From CAZGUG01 sp964625335 (lineage in GTDB: Bacteria > Bacillota > Clostridia > Ch29), in assembly GCA_964625335.1 (NCBI GenBank), contig CAZVBE010000009.1, positions 1 through 64,000 of the forward strand: DNA of 64,000 bases, read 5' to 3'. The translations under genes were made by a program, and so were the position numbers. Under the pieces are notes generated by a model. It was not told where the DNA came from. It made no database searches and saw only the letters and a list, made by a program, of their open reading frames with translations. Positions 7,481 to 16,931 of this stretch are shown piece after piece. Position 1 is the first letter of the stretch; each line of letters begins with the position of its first letter.

Positions 7481-8659
7481 CTATTGAGCAGAATATTTCT
7501 GCTGGAATACATACCCGCCGTCAACTATCTTTATGATAGCCGCGTCTTTACCTTCCGGATTGTGGGTTTCCCTGCTGATATTGATCTGGCCGGTAATTCC
7601 TTTGACCTGTGCCGTTTCGAGAGCATCCTTGATTTCAACCGGGTCAAAGCTGTTTGCTTTTTCAATTGCATGTACCAGAAGCTGTACTGCGTCATAGGCC
7701 AGATAACCGTTAAGCTCCACCGGCAGATTATACTTTGCGGTATAGGCGGCTTTGAAATCCTGCACGTCCGGATCGTCAAAATCCAGATGGTTAACAAAAT
7801 AGCTTCCCTCTACATAATCCTTTGCCATCTCCAGCAGCACCTCGGATGGCCATCCGTCTCCGCCCATAAGTACAGCGTCTATTCCAAGCTGCCTTGCCTG
7901 CTCCGAACTGAGGGCAACCTCTTTGAAGAAATAGGGCATAAATATTACTTCAGGGCCCGCATCCTTAATCTTGCTCAGCTGCGGCCTGAAATCCACGTCT
8001 CCGAATTTAAAGGCTTCCTTGGCTACTATTTGTCCGCCCTTTTCAATAAAATACTTTTCAAAGAACTCGGTCAGCCCCTGAGAATAATCGTCTGCCACGT
8101 CATAGAGTACGGCGGCTTTCCTAAAGCCCAGAATATCATAGGCATATCCTGCCGCCACTGCCCCCTGATAGGGGTCAATAAAGCAGACCCTGAAGTTAAA
8201 AGGTTTAATGCTGCCGTCTTCACCTATCGTCACCTTTGGATTTGTAGCAACGGTAGCAATGTCCGGCACCTGCATCTCTTCGAGCACCGAAGAAATGGAG
8301 ATTGCCTGGCCACTGGCATTTGGGCCAATCACTGCTACAGCCTTATCCTGGGATGTGAGCCTTCTTACTGCGTTTACAGCCTCGGTTGCATCACCGCGGG
8401 TATCATAACCTATAACCTCAATCTGTTTTCCCAGCAGTCCGCCATCGGCATTTATGTCATCAAACAACATTTTCACGGTATTGAGTTCACAGGTCCCCCA
8501 CACTGCCTGGTCTCCGGTCAGTGAACCAATCCAGCCAACTTTGACCACTTCCGGCTCTGTATCAGCCGCTGTGTCGGTGGGCGCAGGAGTACATCCGGCC
8601 AAAGTCAGGCCCAGAGTTAATATTACACAGACAAACAAGAATACAACTCTCTTTTTCAC
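7481..8659 (-). CDS. Branched-chain amino acid-type substrate-binding lipoprotein
   Basis: 392 residues starting with GTG at 8659, with AGGAGGG 9 nt upstream. A lipoprotein signal peptide ends in the lipobox LAGC with Cys23 as the lipidated residue, followed by a Thr/Ala/Pro linker, as for Gram-positive surface-anchored binding proteins. The mature part is a type I periplasmic-binding fold of the Leu/Ile/Val family (VGWIGSLTGDQAVWG, IGPNASGQAISISS, LNGYLAYDAVQLLVHAIEKA). It captures ligand outside the membrane for LivHMGF. The substrate cannot be fixed: leucine/isoleucine/valine, other amino acids or amides are all possible. The 70-nt gap to livH has no clear terminator. Confidence 0.88.
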   Translation of the reverse strand: MKKRVVFLFVCVILTLGLTLAGCTPAPTDTAADTEPEVVKVGWIGSLTGDQAVWGTCELNTVKMLFDDINADGGLLGKQIEVIGYDTRGDATEAVNAVRRLTSQDKAVAVIGPNASGQAISISSVLEEMQVPDIATVATNPKVTIGEDGSIKPFNFRVCFIDPYQGAVAAGYAYDILGFRKAAVLYDVADDYSQGLTEFFEKYFIEKGGQIVAKEAFKFGDVDFRPQLSKIKDAGPEVIFMPYFFKEVALSSEQARQLGIDAVLMGGDGWPSEVLLEMAKDYVEGSYFVNHLDFDDPDVQDFKAAYTAKYNLPVELNGYLAYDAVQLLVHAIEKANSFDPVEIKDALETAQVKGITGQINISRETHNPEGKDAAIIKIVDGGYVFQQKYSAQ

Positions 8660-8887
8660 TTTAAGACCCTCCTTATTTATTAGACTACGAACTCATTTCA
8701 GCCATGTTTTGCCAACACCACCCCCATTTTATATTTGTACTACTCTATATATTAGTCCTAAAATCAGGAAAAATAAAGAAAAATTTTCCCATTATTTAGT
8801 ATTTTATTGTGGTAATCAGATTTATTATGTAGGGGTAAAGTCCGACATTTACCGCAGAATGCATAATCCTCCTGAAGGCTCACCACT
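8660..8887 (-). other. liv operon leader region
   Basis: About 230 nt of AT-rich sequence without a gene. It holds the ribosome binding site of the binding-protein gene and presumably the operon promoter. TAATAT-like -10 candidates exist near 8750, but no convincing -35 partner or known riboswitch or T-box fold was recognised. Confidence 0.4.
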
Positions 8888-8921
8888 AAAAAACCAGCCG
8901 TGCTGCAATAACGGCTGGTAT
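8888..8921 (-). terminator. Terminator of the hydroxyacid dehydrogenase gene
   Basis: CCAGCCGT/ACGGCTGG stem (8894-8901, 8911-8918) followed on the minus strand by six T residues. Classic rho-independent form, 40 bp after the stop of the gene at 8962. Confidence 0.85.
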
Positions 8922-8961
8922 TAGTGCAATCTTATATTATTAAGCTTATCAACCGGGGGCA

Positions 8962-9921
8962 TTAGTACTGTTTATCATAATCAATTACATTGACCATTCG
9001 CTCTTTGCTGTCCGAAACATAGGCCTCCAGGTTTTCTATGAATACATCCATTAGCCTATCCATATAATACGGTGTGGGCCCCGCTGTATGGGGGGTAAGC
9101 AACACATTGTCCATATCCCATATCGGACTGTCCTCCGGAAGGGGTTCCTTTTCGAATACATCCAGTCCCGCTCCCGCTATCCATCCTTCCCCCAGGGCTT
9201 TTATGAGGGCTTGCTCATCCACAACAGGTCCCCTGGCTACGTTTATAAACCAGGCTGTCTTCTTCATCTTTCTAAACTGTTCCTCGCCGATCATTTTTTT
9301 GGTCTGTTCGGTAAGGGGTACAAGGGTTACGACAAAATCGCTCTCTTCAAGCAGCGTGTTCAACTGGTCACTGCCGTATATTTCATCAAAGTATTGGACA
9401 TCCTCCACCCTGTTCTTTACCCCGATTATCCTCACATCAAAGGCCTTCAGTTTCCGCGCGGTCTCCCGGGCTATAGCTCCAACGCCAATAAACCCGATTG
9501 TCTTTCCATAAAGCTCGTCTATTTGCAAAGGGTCCCATTTCCTGTTAAGGTGTGCCTTTGTATAATGATAGGACTTTCTCACTATGGAAAGCAAAAGGCT
9601 GACTATGAATTCGGACATTTGAATCCTGTGCACTCCCTTGGCATTGGTAAGTATTATTCCTTGGTTCTTTAAATAATCGAGGGGAAAATGGTTGATGCCC
9701 GAGAAAACGCACTGTATCCATTTGAGATTTTTCATTTTTTCAAGGTTTTTTTGGTCAATCTCCAGCTGGTTTGTCAAAAGCACCCGGGCCTGCGACAATA
9801 GTTCCTGGTCCGCCTTATCAAAATCCTTAACCTTTACGACCTCCACCTTATCCCCAAATTTTTGGTTAATCCTGTCCAGCAATTCTTCCTTAAGGGTATA
9901 AGTACAGATAACCTTTACCAT
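8962..9921 (-). CDS. D-2-hydroxyacid dehydrogenase family protein
   Basis: 319 residues from ATG 9921, preferred over TTG 9936 because that codon falls inside the ribosome binding site GGGAGG. NAD-binding Rossmann motif IGFIGVGAIARETA near residue 140. Catalytic Arg in NVARGPVVDEQAL, Glu in FEKEPLPEDSPIW and His in LLTPHTAG, the complete catalytic triad. It reduces 2-oxoacids or oxidises D-2-hydroxyacids with NAD(P); the exact substrate (glyoxylate, hydroxypyruvate, phosphoglycerate-like) is not evident. It has no ACT domain, so it is not a full SerA. Transcribed alone, with a strong terminator. Confidence 0.88.
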   Translation of the reverse strand: MVKVICTYTLKEELLDRINQKFGDKVEVVKVKDFDKADQELLSQARVLLTNQLEIDQKNLEKMKNLKWIQCVFSGINHFPLDYLKNQGIILTNAKGVHRIQMSEFIVSLLLSIVRKSYHYTKAHLNRKWDPLQIDELYGKTIGFIGVGAIARETARKLKAFDVRIIGVKNRVEDVQYFDEIYGSDQLNTLLEESDFVVTLVPLTEQTKKMIGEEQFRKMKKTAWFINVARGPVVDEQALIKALGEGWIAGAGLDVFEKEPLPEDSPIWDMDNVLLTPHTAGPTPYYMDRLMDVFIENLEAYVSDSKERMVNVIDYDKQY

Positions 9922-10010
9922 AGATTTACCTCCCAAGAATTTTTGTAAGTGTTCTGCTCTATATATACACGCTTGTGTACTGCAGTAAACATAAGTTTAA
10001 ATCCTTACCT

Positions 10011-10337
10011 TTACTCAGGCTTGTACTCCCTGTCGCCTCCGGGTAAATCTTCCAGCCGGTCCAGCACGATATTATATCCGTCGGCCCCGTATTTTATAAA
10101 GTGGTTTACCCTGCTTATGGTGGCCGAACTGGCGCCGGTTGCCTCCACAATCTCGCTGTAAGTCTTGCCCTTTTTAAGCATGCGGGCAACGGTAAACCTC
10201 TGGGCAATGGCTTTAATTTCTGTTATTGTGCAGACATCCTCAAAAAACATATAACACTCATCGATATTTCGCAATTGCAGTATGCCTCTGAAAAGGTGGT
10301 CAGCTTCTTCGTCCTTCAGTTTTGGATTAACAGCCAT
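10011..10337 (-). CDS. YerC/YecD-type TrpR-like DNA-binding protein
   Basis: 108 residues. The whole protein is a TrpR-superfamily domain: helices around LFRGILQLRNIDECYMFFEDVCTITEIKAIAQRF, then a helix-turn-helix (KTYSEIVEATGASSATISRVNHFIKYG). This matches the YerC/YecD family found across Firmicutes. The Trp-binding residues of true TrpR are not obviously kept and the regulon is unknown. No operon partner is clear. The next genes at 10510 and 10796 are divergent. Confidence 0.85.
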   Translation of the reverse strand: MAVNPKLKDEEADHLFRGILQLRNIDECYMFFEDVCTITEIKAIAQRFTVARMLKKGKTYSEIVEATGASSATISRVNHFIKYGADGYNIVLDRLEDLPGGDREYKPE

Positions 10338-10509
10338 ATTCTATCTCTCCCCATCATTATTGTTATCCTAATTATAACCCATATTGTTTAATACTTTAAC
10401 ACTTTTATCTGTAAAATAGCTGCATTTTCTATTTTTTTCTGCATCGATGCGGGAATACCTGCGGCTTTTCGGTAAAAAATAATTATTATTGTACGAAAGG
10501 AAGAGCAAA

Positions 10510-10713
10510 ATGGCAGACAAAGAAAAGGACAAATACAAAGAATATGGTGAATACGGCCGTCTTCCCGATAACGTTTTCGAAAGCCATAATTCCAAAAAGT
10601 ATCCGTCAATCTACAGGACAACCAACGCATTGGTATTTCCGCTAAAGCTTATCGACGACGAAGAGGTGCTAATCGGAGAAGAACTTTCCGCCCCCGACGA
10701 TTTCGAAAGCTAA
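10510..10713 (+). CDS. Small charged hypothetical protein
   Basis: 67 residues from ATG 10510 (AAAGGAAG about 8 nt upstream); an upstream TTG gives a longer frame but lacks a site. It starts MADKEKDKYKEYGEYGRLP and ends in an acidic EELSAPDDFES. Very hydrophilic, with no cysteine and no membrane segment. Not recognised. It lies 82 nt before the small membrane protein at 10796 on the same strand. Confidence 0.55.
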   Translation: MADKEKDKYKEYGEYGRLPDNVFESHNSKKYPSIYRTTNALVFPLKLIDDEEVLIGEELSAPDDFES

Positions 10714-10795
10714 AATCTGTATATGGGGAATAATTTTCCGAATTATTGGCATTATATTTTAGAATGGAAAAAATGCTCCAAAGGGAGGTGAAATA

Positions 10796-10987
10796 TTGAC
10801 TACCTTTCACCTGATTCACGTTGTAGTTGGCGCTGTCCTCGCAGTGGTGAATTATTGGAACATAATGGATGTAACAAGCAGGACATATTTTAATTCTATT
10901 GTCGGCCTGGTGGTACTCGCCTATAACGCATACTATCTCTTTGGCAGGCAAAACGTGGATGAAAGTAATAAGGAATCGGGTTCATAA
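10796..10987 (+). CDS. Small two-helix membrane protein
   Basis: 63 residues with a TTG start at 10796 behind AAAGGGAGGTG, which decides the start. Two hydrophobic segments (HLIHVVVGAVLAVVNYWNIM and FNSIVGLVVLAYNAYYLFG) are separated by a short polar turn, with a charged tail. Likely inserted in the cytoplasmic membrane. No family recognised. Its stop codon lies inside the loop of the following terminator. Confidence 0.55.
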   Translation: MTTFHLIHVVVGAVLAVVNYWNIMDVTSRTYFNSIVGLVVLAYNAYYLFGRQNVDESNKESGS

Positions 10988-11003
10988 CCCGATTCCCCTA
11001 TTT
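10972..11003. terminator. Bidirectional terminator between convergent genes
   Basis: GGAATCGGGTT/AACCCGATTCC stem with a 3-nt loop (10972-10996), then CCTATTTT on the plus side. It serves the gene at 10796 and, in reverse, the end of the purine operon. Confidence 0.75.
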
Positions 11004-11009
11004 TCACCA

Positions 11010-12263
11010 TTATTTAGCTATATCGCTTCTGTACTGAACCCCTTCAAAACGCACCTTTGCAGCTGCGCGGTATGCTTTTTCCCTGGCCTCTTCCCTGTCG
11101 GCGCCCAGGGCAGCAATACCCATTACCCGTCCTCCGCTTGTATAATATTTTCCCTCTTCCAGTTTGCTGCCCGCGTGGAACACATAAGCATCATCCTTAT
11201 CTGTTTCCTCAAGCCCCTCAATCAGGATTCCCGTGCTGTAGCTGCCGGGATATCCCCCGGACGCCAGCACCACACATACGCAGGATTTGTCCGACCAGCG
11301 AATATCCTGCTCCGAAAGCTTTCCGTCCACAACCGAATTCATAACATCCACAAGATCGCTTTCCAGCCGCGGCAAAATTACCTGGGTCTCGGGGTCACCG
11401 AAACGGCAGTTAAATTCCAATATTTTTATCTCTTCCGGCGTAACCATCAGCCCGAAGTATAAAACGCCCCTGTACTCAATATTCTCTTTCTTCAGAGCCT
11501 CCATAACCGGGAGCATAATGTTACTGCGGAATTCCTGTTCTATTTTTGGAGTATAAACGTCATTCGGGGAAATGGTTCCCATACCCCCGGTATTCGGGCC
11601 TTTGTCGTCGTCAAAAATCCTCTTGTAATCCCTTGCACTCTCCATTGGTATAATGGTTTTACCGTCGACAAAACACAGCATGGTCATTTCTATGCCCTCA
11701 AGAAACTCCTCTACCAGTACCCTGTCTCCGGACCTGCCGAATTTCCGCTCTATCATGATTTCCCTGAGGCCCGCCTCAGCTTCCTGCCTGTCCCCGGCAA
11801 TAATAACACCTTTGCCGGCAGCCAGACCGTCCGCTTTTATTACAACGGGAAAACCGTAAATCCCAACCTGCTCCACCGCCTTGTCATAATCCGTAAACAC
11901 TTTGAAATTGCCGGTGGGGATGCTGTGTTTTTTCATAAATTCCTTGGAGAATACCTTACTCCCTTCCAGCAGCGCTGCCCTGCCATCGGGCCCAAACACC
12001 CTCAGACCGTGTTTTTTAAACTCATCGACAATTCCTGCCACAAGGGGTGCTTCGGGTCCGACTACCGTCAGGTCAATGCCCTTATCCAACGCAAATCTTA
12101 CAAGGGCTGCTATATCGGTATCCTTTATGTCAACGCACTCCGCTATTCCCGCCATGCCACCGTTGCCGGGAGCGGCGTATATTTTTTCTGCCAGGGGACT
12201 TTGACTGATCTTCCATACAAGGGTATGCTCCCGTCCTCCGCTTCCCACTACAAGAATCTTCAT
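11010..12263 (-). CDS. purD: Phosphoribosylamine-glycine ligase (GAR synthetase)
   Basis: 417 residues, normal length. ATP-grasp enzyme joining glycine to phosphoribosylamine, step 2 of purine synthesis. N-terminal MKILVVGSGGREHTLVWKI, the ATP-grasp core (GFPVVIKADGLAAGKGVIIA), the family signature RFGDPETQVILPRL and a C-terminal lid (ASGGYPGSY). Last gene of the pur operon, 18 nt after purH, with a terminator just downstream. Confidence 0.95.
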   Translation of the reverse strand: MKILVVGSGGREHTLVWKISQSPLAEKIYAAPGNGGMAGIAECVDIKDTDIAALVRFALDKGIDLTVVGPEAPLVAGIVDEFKKHGLRVFGPDGRAALLEGSKVFSKEFMKKHSIPTGNFKVFTDYDKAVEQVGIYGFPVVIKADGLAAGKGVIIAGDRQEAEAGLREIMIERKFGRSGDRVLVEEFLEGIEMTMLCFVDGKTIIPMESARDYKRIFDDDKGPNTGGMGTISPNDVYTPKIEQEFRSNIMLPVMEALKKENIEYRGVLYFGLMVTPEEIKILEFNCRFGDPETQVILPRLESDLVDVMNSVVDGKLSEQDIRWSDKSCVCVVLASGGYPGSYSTGILIEGLEETDKDDAYVFHAGSKLEEGKYYTSGGRVMGIAALGADREEAREKAYRAAAKVRFEGVQYRSDIAK

Positions 12264-12280
12264 ATTTACACTCCTTTCCG

Positions 12281-13825
12281 CTAGTGTTTGAAGTGCCTCA
12301 TACCGGTAAACACCATGGATATACCCAGCCTGTTGGCAGCATCTATGGATTCCTTATCCTTCAGCGACCCTCCCGGCTGTATTATCGCCTTGACGCCGGC
12401 CTTTGCCGCCGCCTCAACACAATCGGGGAATGGGAAGAAGGCATCCGATGCCATAACTGCGCCCTTAGGGTCTGATATCGACTGCTTAATGGCGTTCTCC
12501 ACCGCCCAAATCCTGTTCACCTGTCCCGGGCCTATCCCAAGGGTCTGGCCGTCTTTCGCCAGTACTATCCCATTGGATTTAATGTGCTTTGCCACCCTCC
12601 ACGCAAACAGCAGGTCTTCCATTATACTGCCCTCAGGTTTCTCCCAGGTGACAACCTTCAGGTCGTCCTGCAATAGCAGAAGGTTGGAATCCTGTATAAG
12701 TACGCCTCCGTTTACTCTTTTGAGATCCATTGCCGAACCGGTATTAGTGTTTGTAATATTTTTAAGTTCAAGGATTCTTATGTTTTTCTTGCCTTTAAGA
12801 ATTTCCAGGGCCTCGGCTGTGTATGCCGGTGCTACAACTATTTCTATAAATATTTCGTTTATACCCTTTGCGGTATCCGCATCAACTTCGCAGTTGGCGG
12901 CCACTATTCCTCCGAATATGGATACCGGGTCGGCGTTAAAGGCTTTTTGCCACGCCGCAAATACCGTGTCTCCCATTCCCACACCGCAGGGGTTTGTATG
13001 CTTTAACCCTATAACCACGGGTTTTGACACATCAAATTCCTTTAATAGCTCCAGAGCGCCGTTGGTATCATTTATATTGTTGAAGGACAGCTCCTTGCCG
13101 TGCAACTGCTTCGCCTCCACAAGGGTTCCTTCCCTTTTGCCCGACTCCCTGTAAAAGGCAGCCCTCTGGTGCGGGTTTTCGCCATAACGAAGGTCTTGTA
13201 CCTTTTCATAGGTTAAGGTCAGATACTGTGGGAACCCGACGCCCCTTATGCGGCCAAAGTAATCGGTAATAAGCGCATCATAATGGGCGGTATGCATAAA
13301 TACCTTTGCACAAAGCTCGAATTTGGTTTCCGGGGATACCTCGCCGTTTTCTTCAAGCTGGCCCAAAACCATCCCATAATCCGCCGGGTCCACAACAACC
13401 GCCACATCCTGATAGTTCTTGGCCGCTGCCCTTAACATGGTAGGTCCGCCAATGTCTATATTTTCAATAGCTTCCTCCAGGCTGACCCCCGGCCTTTGTA
13501 TGGTTTCCTTAAAGGGATACAGATTTATCACCACCAGATCAATGGGTTTCACCTTCAACCCCTCAAGCTGTTTCATATGCTCTTTATTACCTCTTACGGC
13601 AAGCAGCCCTGCATGTATATTGGGATGCAGCGTCTTAACCCTGCCGTCCAGGCATTCGGGGAAACCGGTAACCTCGGTAATGCCTGTAACCGATACACCT
13701 GCCTGCTGCAGTGCCCTGGCGGTGCCGCCGGTTGAAACAATCTCGAAGCCTAATGCTTCAAGCCCCTTTGCAAATTCCACTATGCCTTCTTTGTCCGAAA
13801 CGCTGATTAATGCTCTTTTTTGCAT
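12281..13825 (-). CDS. purH: AICAR formyltransferase/IMP cyclohydrolase
   Basis: 514 residues from ATG 13825 (GGAGGTGC just upstream). Bifunctional enzyme for the last two steps to IMP. The N-terminal cyclohydrolase domain begins RALISVSDKEGIVEFAKGLE with STGGTAR and DGRVKTLHP. The C-terminal transformylase has the K-H catalytic pair region (GLKHTNPCGVG) and SDAFFPFPD, and ends GISMVFTGMRHFKH, all diagnostic. It lies 61 nt after purN and 17 nt before purD. Confidence 0.95.
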   Translation of the reverse strand: MQKRALISVSDKEGIVEFAKGLEALGFEIVSTGGTARALQQAGVSVTGITEVTGFPECLDGRVKTLHPNIHAGLLAVRGNKEHMKQLEGLKVKPIDLVVINLYPFKETIQRPGVSLEEAIENIDIGGPTMLRAAAKNYQDVAVVVDPADYGMVLGQLEENGEVSPETKFELCAKVFMHTAHYDALITDYFGRIRGVGFPQYLTLTYEKVQDLRYGENPHQRAAFYRESGKREGTLVEAKQLHGKELSFNNINDTNGALELLKEFDVSKPVVIGLKHTNPCGVGMGDTVFAAWQKAFNADPVSIFGGIVAANCEVDADTAKGINEIFIEIVVAPAYTAEALEILKGKKNIRILELKNITNTNTGSAMDLKRVNGGVLIQDSNLLLLQDDLKVVTWEKPEGSIMEDLLFAWRVAKHIKSNGIVLAKDGQTLGIGPGQVNRIWAVENAIKQSISDPKGAVMASDAFFPFPDCVEAAAKAGVKAIIQPGGSLKDKESIDAANRLGISMVFTGMRHFKH

Positions 13826-13886
13826 AATGCACCTCCATGTATTTTTCCGCATACGGTTATTTTGCGGCCAAACGCCATGCCGCCTT

Positions 13887-14519
13887 TCATTTTTCTGTCA
13901 CCATTACCCTTCTTCCTTCTATCCGAAGGCAGCCCCGGCAGTACAGGTCAACCGCCCGGGGCAAAAGAGCGTGCTCAACCTGAAGCACCCTTTGGGCCAG
14001 GCTTTGGGCCGTATCGTCCTGATGCACCTCCACCGCCTGCTGCAGTATTATTGGTCCGGTATCCGTCCCCTCATCCACAAAATGCGCAGTGGCTCCCGAG
14101 ACCTTTACGCCGTATTCGAGGACTTCCCTGTGCACCCTCTCCCCGTAATATCCCCTGCCGCAAAACGCGGGTATCAGCGAAGGATGAATGTTTATAATGG
14201 CGTCTTTGTATGTTCTCACAAAGGATGCAGACAATATTTTCATATACCCTGCCAGTACCACAAGGTCTGTTTGCCTTTTTTTAAGCTCCAGAAGTATCGC
14301 ATTATTGTATTCTTCATAGTCTGCAAATGCGCGGGGGTTGATCCATAAAGCCTCTATGCCGTTATTTGTTGCCCGCTCCAGCGCATAGGCCTTTTCTTTG
14401 TCCGAAACCACAAGCTGCAGGTCTGCATTGTTTATTTGTCCGTTTTTCACACCGTCAATTAAAGACTGCAGGTTTGTACCCCTGCCGGATGCCAGCACCG
14501 CTATTTTAGTTTGGGCCAT
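13887..14519 (-). CDS. purN: Phosphoribosylglycinamide formyltransferase
   Basis: 210 residues. Transfers formyl from 10-formyl-THF to GAR (step 3). N-terminal IAVLASGRGTNLQSLID, folate-binding NIHPSLIPAF with the catalytic Asn and His, and HFVDEGTDTGPIILQ with the catalytic Asp. It overlaps the end of purM by 19 nt. PurT, the formate-dependent alternative, is not seen here. Confidence 0.95.
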   Translation of the reverse strand: MAQTKIAVLASGRGTNLQSLIDGVKNGQINNADLQLVVSDKEKAYALERATNNGIEALWINPRAFADYEEYNNAILLELKKRQTDLVVLAGYMKILSASFVRTYKDAIINIHPSLIPAFCGRGYYGERVHREVLEYGVKVSGATAHFVDEGTDTGPIILQQAVEVHQDDTAQSLAQRVLQVEHALLPRAVDLYCRGCLRIEGRRVMVTEK

Positions 14520-15538
14520 AGTTTAACTCCTCCGGTTCCGTTGGATATCCTGCCTATCACCTTGGCCCCGTCGCCCTTGAGTTCTTCCAGAAGCCTGTCG
14601 GTATGCTCCCGGGCCACGGCCATAACAAGTCCTATTCCCATATTGAAGGTTTTGTACATTTCTTCCCCCCGGATATTGCCCAGGGTTTGAATATACCTGA
14701 AGATAGCCGGAACGTCCCAACCGTCCAGGTATATGTCAGCCCTTAGCCCTGCCGGAATAACCCTCGGTATGTTCTCTGTAAATCCGCCCCCTGTGATATG
14801 CACTATGCCCTTCACATCCGCTGTTTTAAGGGCGCTTTCCACCTGTTTTACATAAATTCTGGTGGGTTTTATAAGTTCCTCTCCCAGGGTAGAGCCAAGG
14901 TCATCCACAAAGGTTCCTGCCGTCATCCCTCCATTCTCAAACAGGACTTTTCGCACCAGCGAGTACCCGTTGCTGTGCAGTCCGGAAGAAGGCAACCCCA
15001 CCAGCAGGTCCCCTTCCTCTGTCCTGCTGCCGTCTATAATACTGTCCCTGTCCGCCATACCCACCACAAAGCCTGCCAGATCATACTCGCCCGGGCTGTA
15101 AAAGCCGGGCATTTCTGCAGTTTCACCGCCAATAAGGGCACATCCTGCCTGGCAACAGCCCTCGGCAATACCCTTTACTATATCCGAAATCTTCCCGGGC
15201 TCCAGCTTTCCCGTTGCTATATAGTCCAGGAAAAACAAAGGTTTTGCTCCCATACATGCAATGTCATTAACGCACATTGCAACGCAGTCTATTCCAACCG
15301 TATCGTGTTTGTCCATCATAAAGGCAATCTTGAGCTTGGTACCCACACCGTCGGCACCCGAAACCAGCACCGGGCTTTTATAACCGGTAAGGTCTGGCTG
15401 GAAGGCGCCTCCGAACCCTCCGATGCTGCCCATAACCCCCGGTATATGGGTTTTGGAAATATGCTGTTTTATCAGTTCCACCGCCCGGGCACCGGCGTCT
15501 ATATCCACCCCTGAATCCCTGTAGGATATTGTATCCAT
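14501..15538 (-). CDS. purM: AIR synthetase (phosphoribosylformylglycinamidine cyclo-ligase)
   Basis: 345 residues from ATG 15538, behind GGGAGGG; the longer upstream frame has no support. Converts FGAM to AIR with ATP (step 5). The N-terminus SYRDSGVDIDAGARAVELIK is diagnostic, followed by SGADGVGTKLKIAF, the GGETAEMPGFY ATP-site motif, and HITGGGFTENIPRV. It is 16 nt downstream of purF and overlaps purN. Confidence 0.95.
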   Translation of the reverse strand: MDTISYRDSGVDIDAGARAVELIKQHISKTHIPGVMGSIGGFGGAFQPDLTGYKSPVLVSGADGVGTKLKIAFMMDKHDTVGIDCVAMCVNDIACMGAKPLFFLDYIATGKLEPGKISDIVKGIAEGCCQAGCALIGGETAEMPGFYSPGEYDLAGFVVGMADRDSIIDGSRTEEGDLLVGLPSSGLHSNGYSLVRKVLFENGGMTAGTFVDDLGSTLGEELIKPTRIYVKQVESALKTADVKGIVHITGGGFTENIPRVIPAGLRADIYLDGWDVPAIFRYIQTLGNIRGEEMYKTFNMGIGLVMAVAREHTDRLLEELKGDGAKVIGRISNGTGGVKLWPKLK

Positions 15539-15554
15539 AATAACCCTCCCACCT

Positions 15555-16931
15555 TTAAATCGGGTATCTCCCGCTGAAGCATGCATGACAGTACCCTGCA
15601 CTGTTTCCGACTGCCTCCACAAGACCCTCAAGGCTCAAAAATCCCAGGCTGTCGGCTTCAATTTTATTCCTTATCTCTTCCACGCTGAAGTTAGCGCCCA
15701 CCAGGCTGTCCCTGGAGGGAGTATCTATACCGAAATAGCAGGGATGCTGCACCGGCGGAGAGCTTACCCTGAAATGCACCTCCAGGGCCCCGGCGTTTTT
15801 GAGCATACTAACCAGATTACGGCTGGTTGTACCCCTTACTATCGAATCATCCACCATTACCACTCTCTTGCCCTTTACCATGTCATCAAGGACATTCAGT
15901 TTAAGGGCAACACTTATTTCACGCATTTTCTGTTTAGGCTGTATAAAGGTTCTGCCCACATACCGGTTTTTCACCAGGCCTTCCACAAAGGGAATGCCCG
16001 AGGCTTCCGAATAGCCTATGGCGGCTGCTGTGCCCGAATCCGGCACCGATATAACTATATCGGCATCCGCCGGATGCTCCCTGTAAAGCTTTGCACCGGC
16101 TCTCCTGCGGGTCATATATATGTTTTTGCCTCCCATTACGCTGTCCGGCCTGCCAAAATATATGAATTCAAACACGCACAGACTGTTTACTCCGTTTGTC
16201 TGTACATTAAAGCTGTGCATGCCCTCTTTATCAATAACCACCACTTCGCCCGGAGCCACATCCCTTACCAGCTTTGCCCCCACCGTATCAAAGGCACAGC
16301 TTTCGGAGGACAGCATATAACAGCCATCCTTCAGCCCTATGCTTAATGGACGTATTCCGTTGGGATCCCTTACCCCTATCAGGCGGTCACCGGTCATTAT
16401 TATCAGGGCATAGGCCCCCTTTATGCAGTTCATTGTTTCCTTAACGGCTTCAAGTATATTTCCCCTGTCCTTGCGCGCCACCAGGTTTGCTATTACCTCG
16501 CTGTCCACCGAGGTCTGGAATATTACTCCCTCTTGCTCCAATTGCCCGCGCAGCTTATCGGCATTAACCAGATTACCGTTGTGGGCAAGGGCGATGCTCC
16601 CGTTTTTATATTTCACCACCAAAGGCTGTGCATTTATTACATGGCTGTCTCCCATAGTGGAATACCTCACATGGCCGCAGGCAATACTGCCCTCTAATTC
16701 ATCCAGTATCGCATCATCAAACACCTCTGACACAAGGCCCATCTGCTTGTAGTGTTTTATTCTGCCTTCCCTGGCTACGGCTATACCGGCGCTTTCCTGG
16801 CCTCTGTGCTGGAGCGCATACATACCGTAATAGGTAGTCCTGGCCAGACTCCCGCCTTCCTTACCATATATACCGAAAACGCCGCATTCTTCCCGCAGTT
16901 TATCGCTTTCAATATTTATTCCATTATGCAT
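15555..16931 (-). CDS. purF: Amidophosphoribosyltransferase, Fe-S type
   Basis: 458 residues from ATG 16931 (a TTG at 16949 lies in the G-rich site region). First committed step: glutamine plus PRPP to phosphoribosylamine. A 15-residue propeptide precedes the nucleophile Cys16 (CGVFGIYG), as in the cleaved Bacillus-type enzyme. The phosphoribosyl site is VVMVDDSIVRGTTSRNLV. Cysteines in LCVFEFIYFGRPDS, HPCYFG and YCHACFSGRYP match the four ligands of the 4Fe-4S cluster, so oxygen-sensitive regulation is likely. It overlaps the purL end by 16 nt. Confidence 0.95.
   Translation of the reverse strand: MHNGINIESDKLREECGVFGIYGKEGGSLARTTYYGMYALQHRGQESAGIAVAREGRIKHYKQMGLVSEVFDDAILDELEGSIACGHVRYSTMGDSHVINAQPLVVKYKNGSIALAHNGNLVNADKLRGQLEQEGVIFQTSVDSEVIANLVARKDRGNILEAVKETMNCIKGAYALIIMTGDRLIGVRDPNGIRPLSIGLKDGCYMLSSESCAFDTVGAKLVRDVAPGEVVVIDKEGMHSFNVQTNGVNSLCVFEFIYFGRPDSVMGGKNIYMTRRRAGAKLYREHPADADIVISVPDSGTAAAIGYSEASGIPFVEGLVKNRYVGRTFIQPKQKMREISVALKLNVLDDMVKGKRVVMVDDSIVRGTTSRNLVSMLKNAGALEVHFRVSSPPVQHPCYFGIDTPSRDSLVGANFSVEEIRNKIEADSLGFLSLEGLVEAVGNSAGYCHACFSGRYPI

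Noticed and set aside
7484..8524. 346-codon open frame opposite the Liv binding-protein gene
   Set aside because: Antisense shadow of a clear lipoprotein gene; no start signal and no domain.
8660..8887. T-box or riboswitch in the liv leader
   Set aside because: No specifier-loop or antiterminator pattern (TGGNACC-type) and no known aptamer could be found.
12288..14348. Long plus-strand open frames opposite purH and purN
   Set aside because: GC-rich coding genes often leave open antisense frames; the minus-strand genes are unmistakable.
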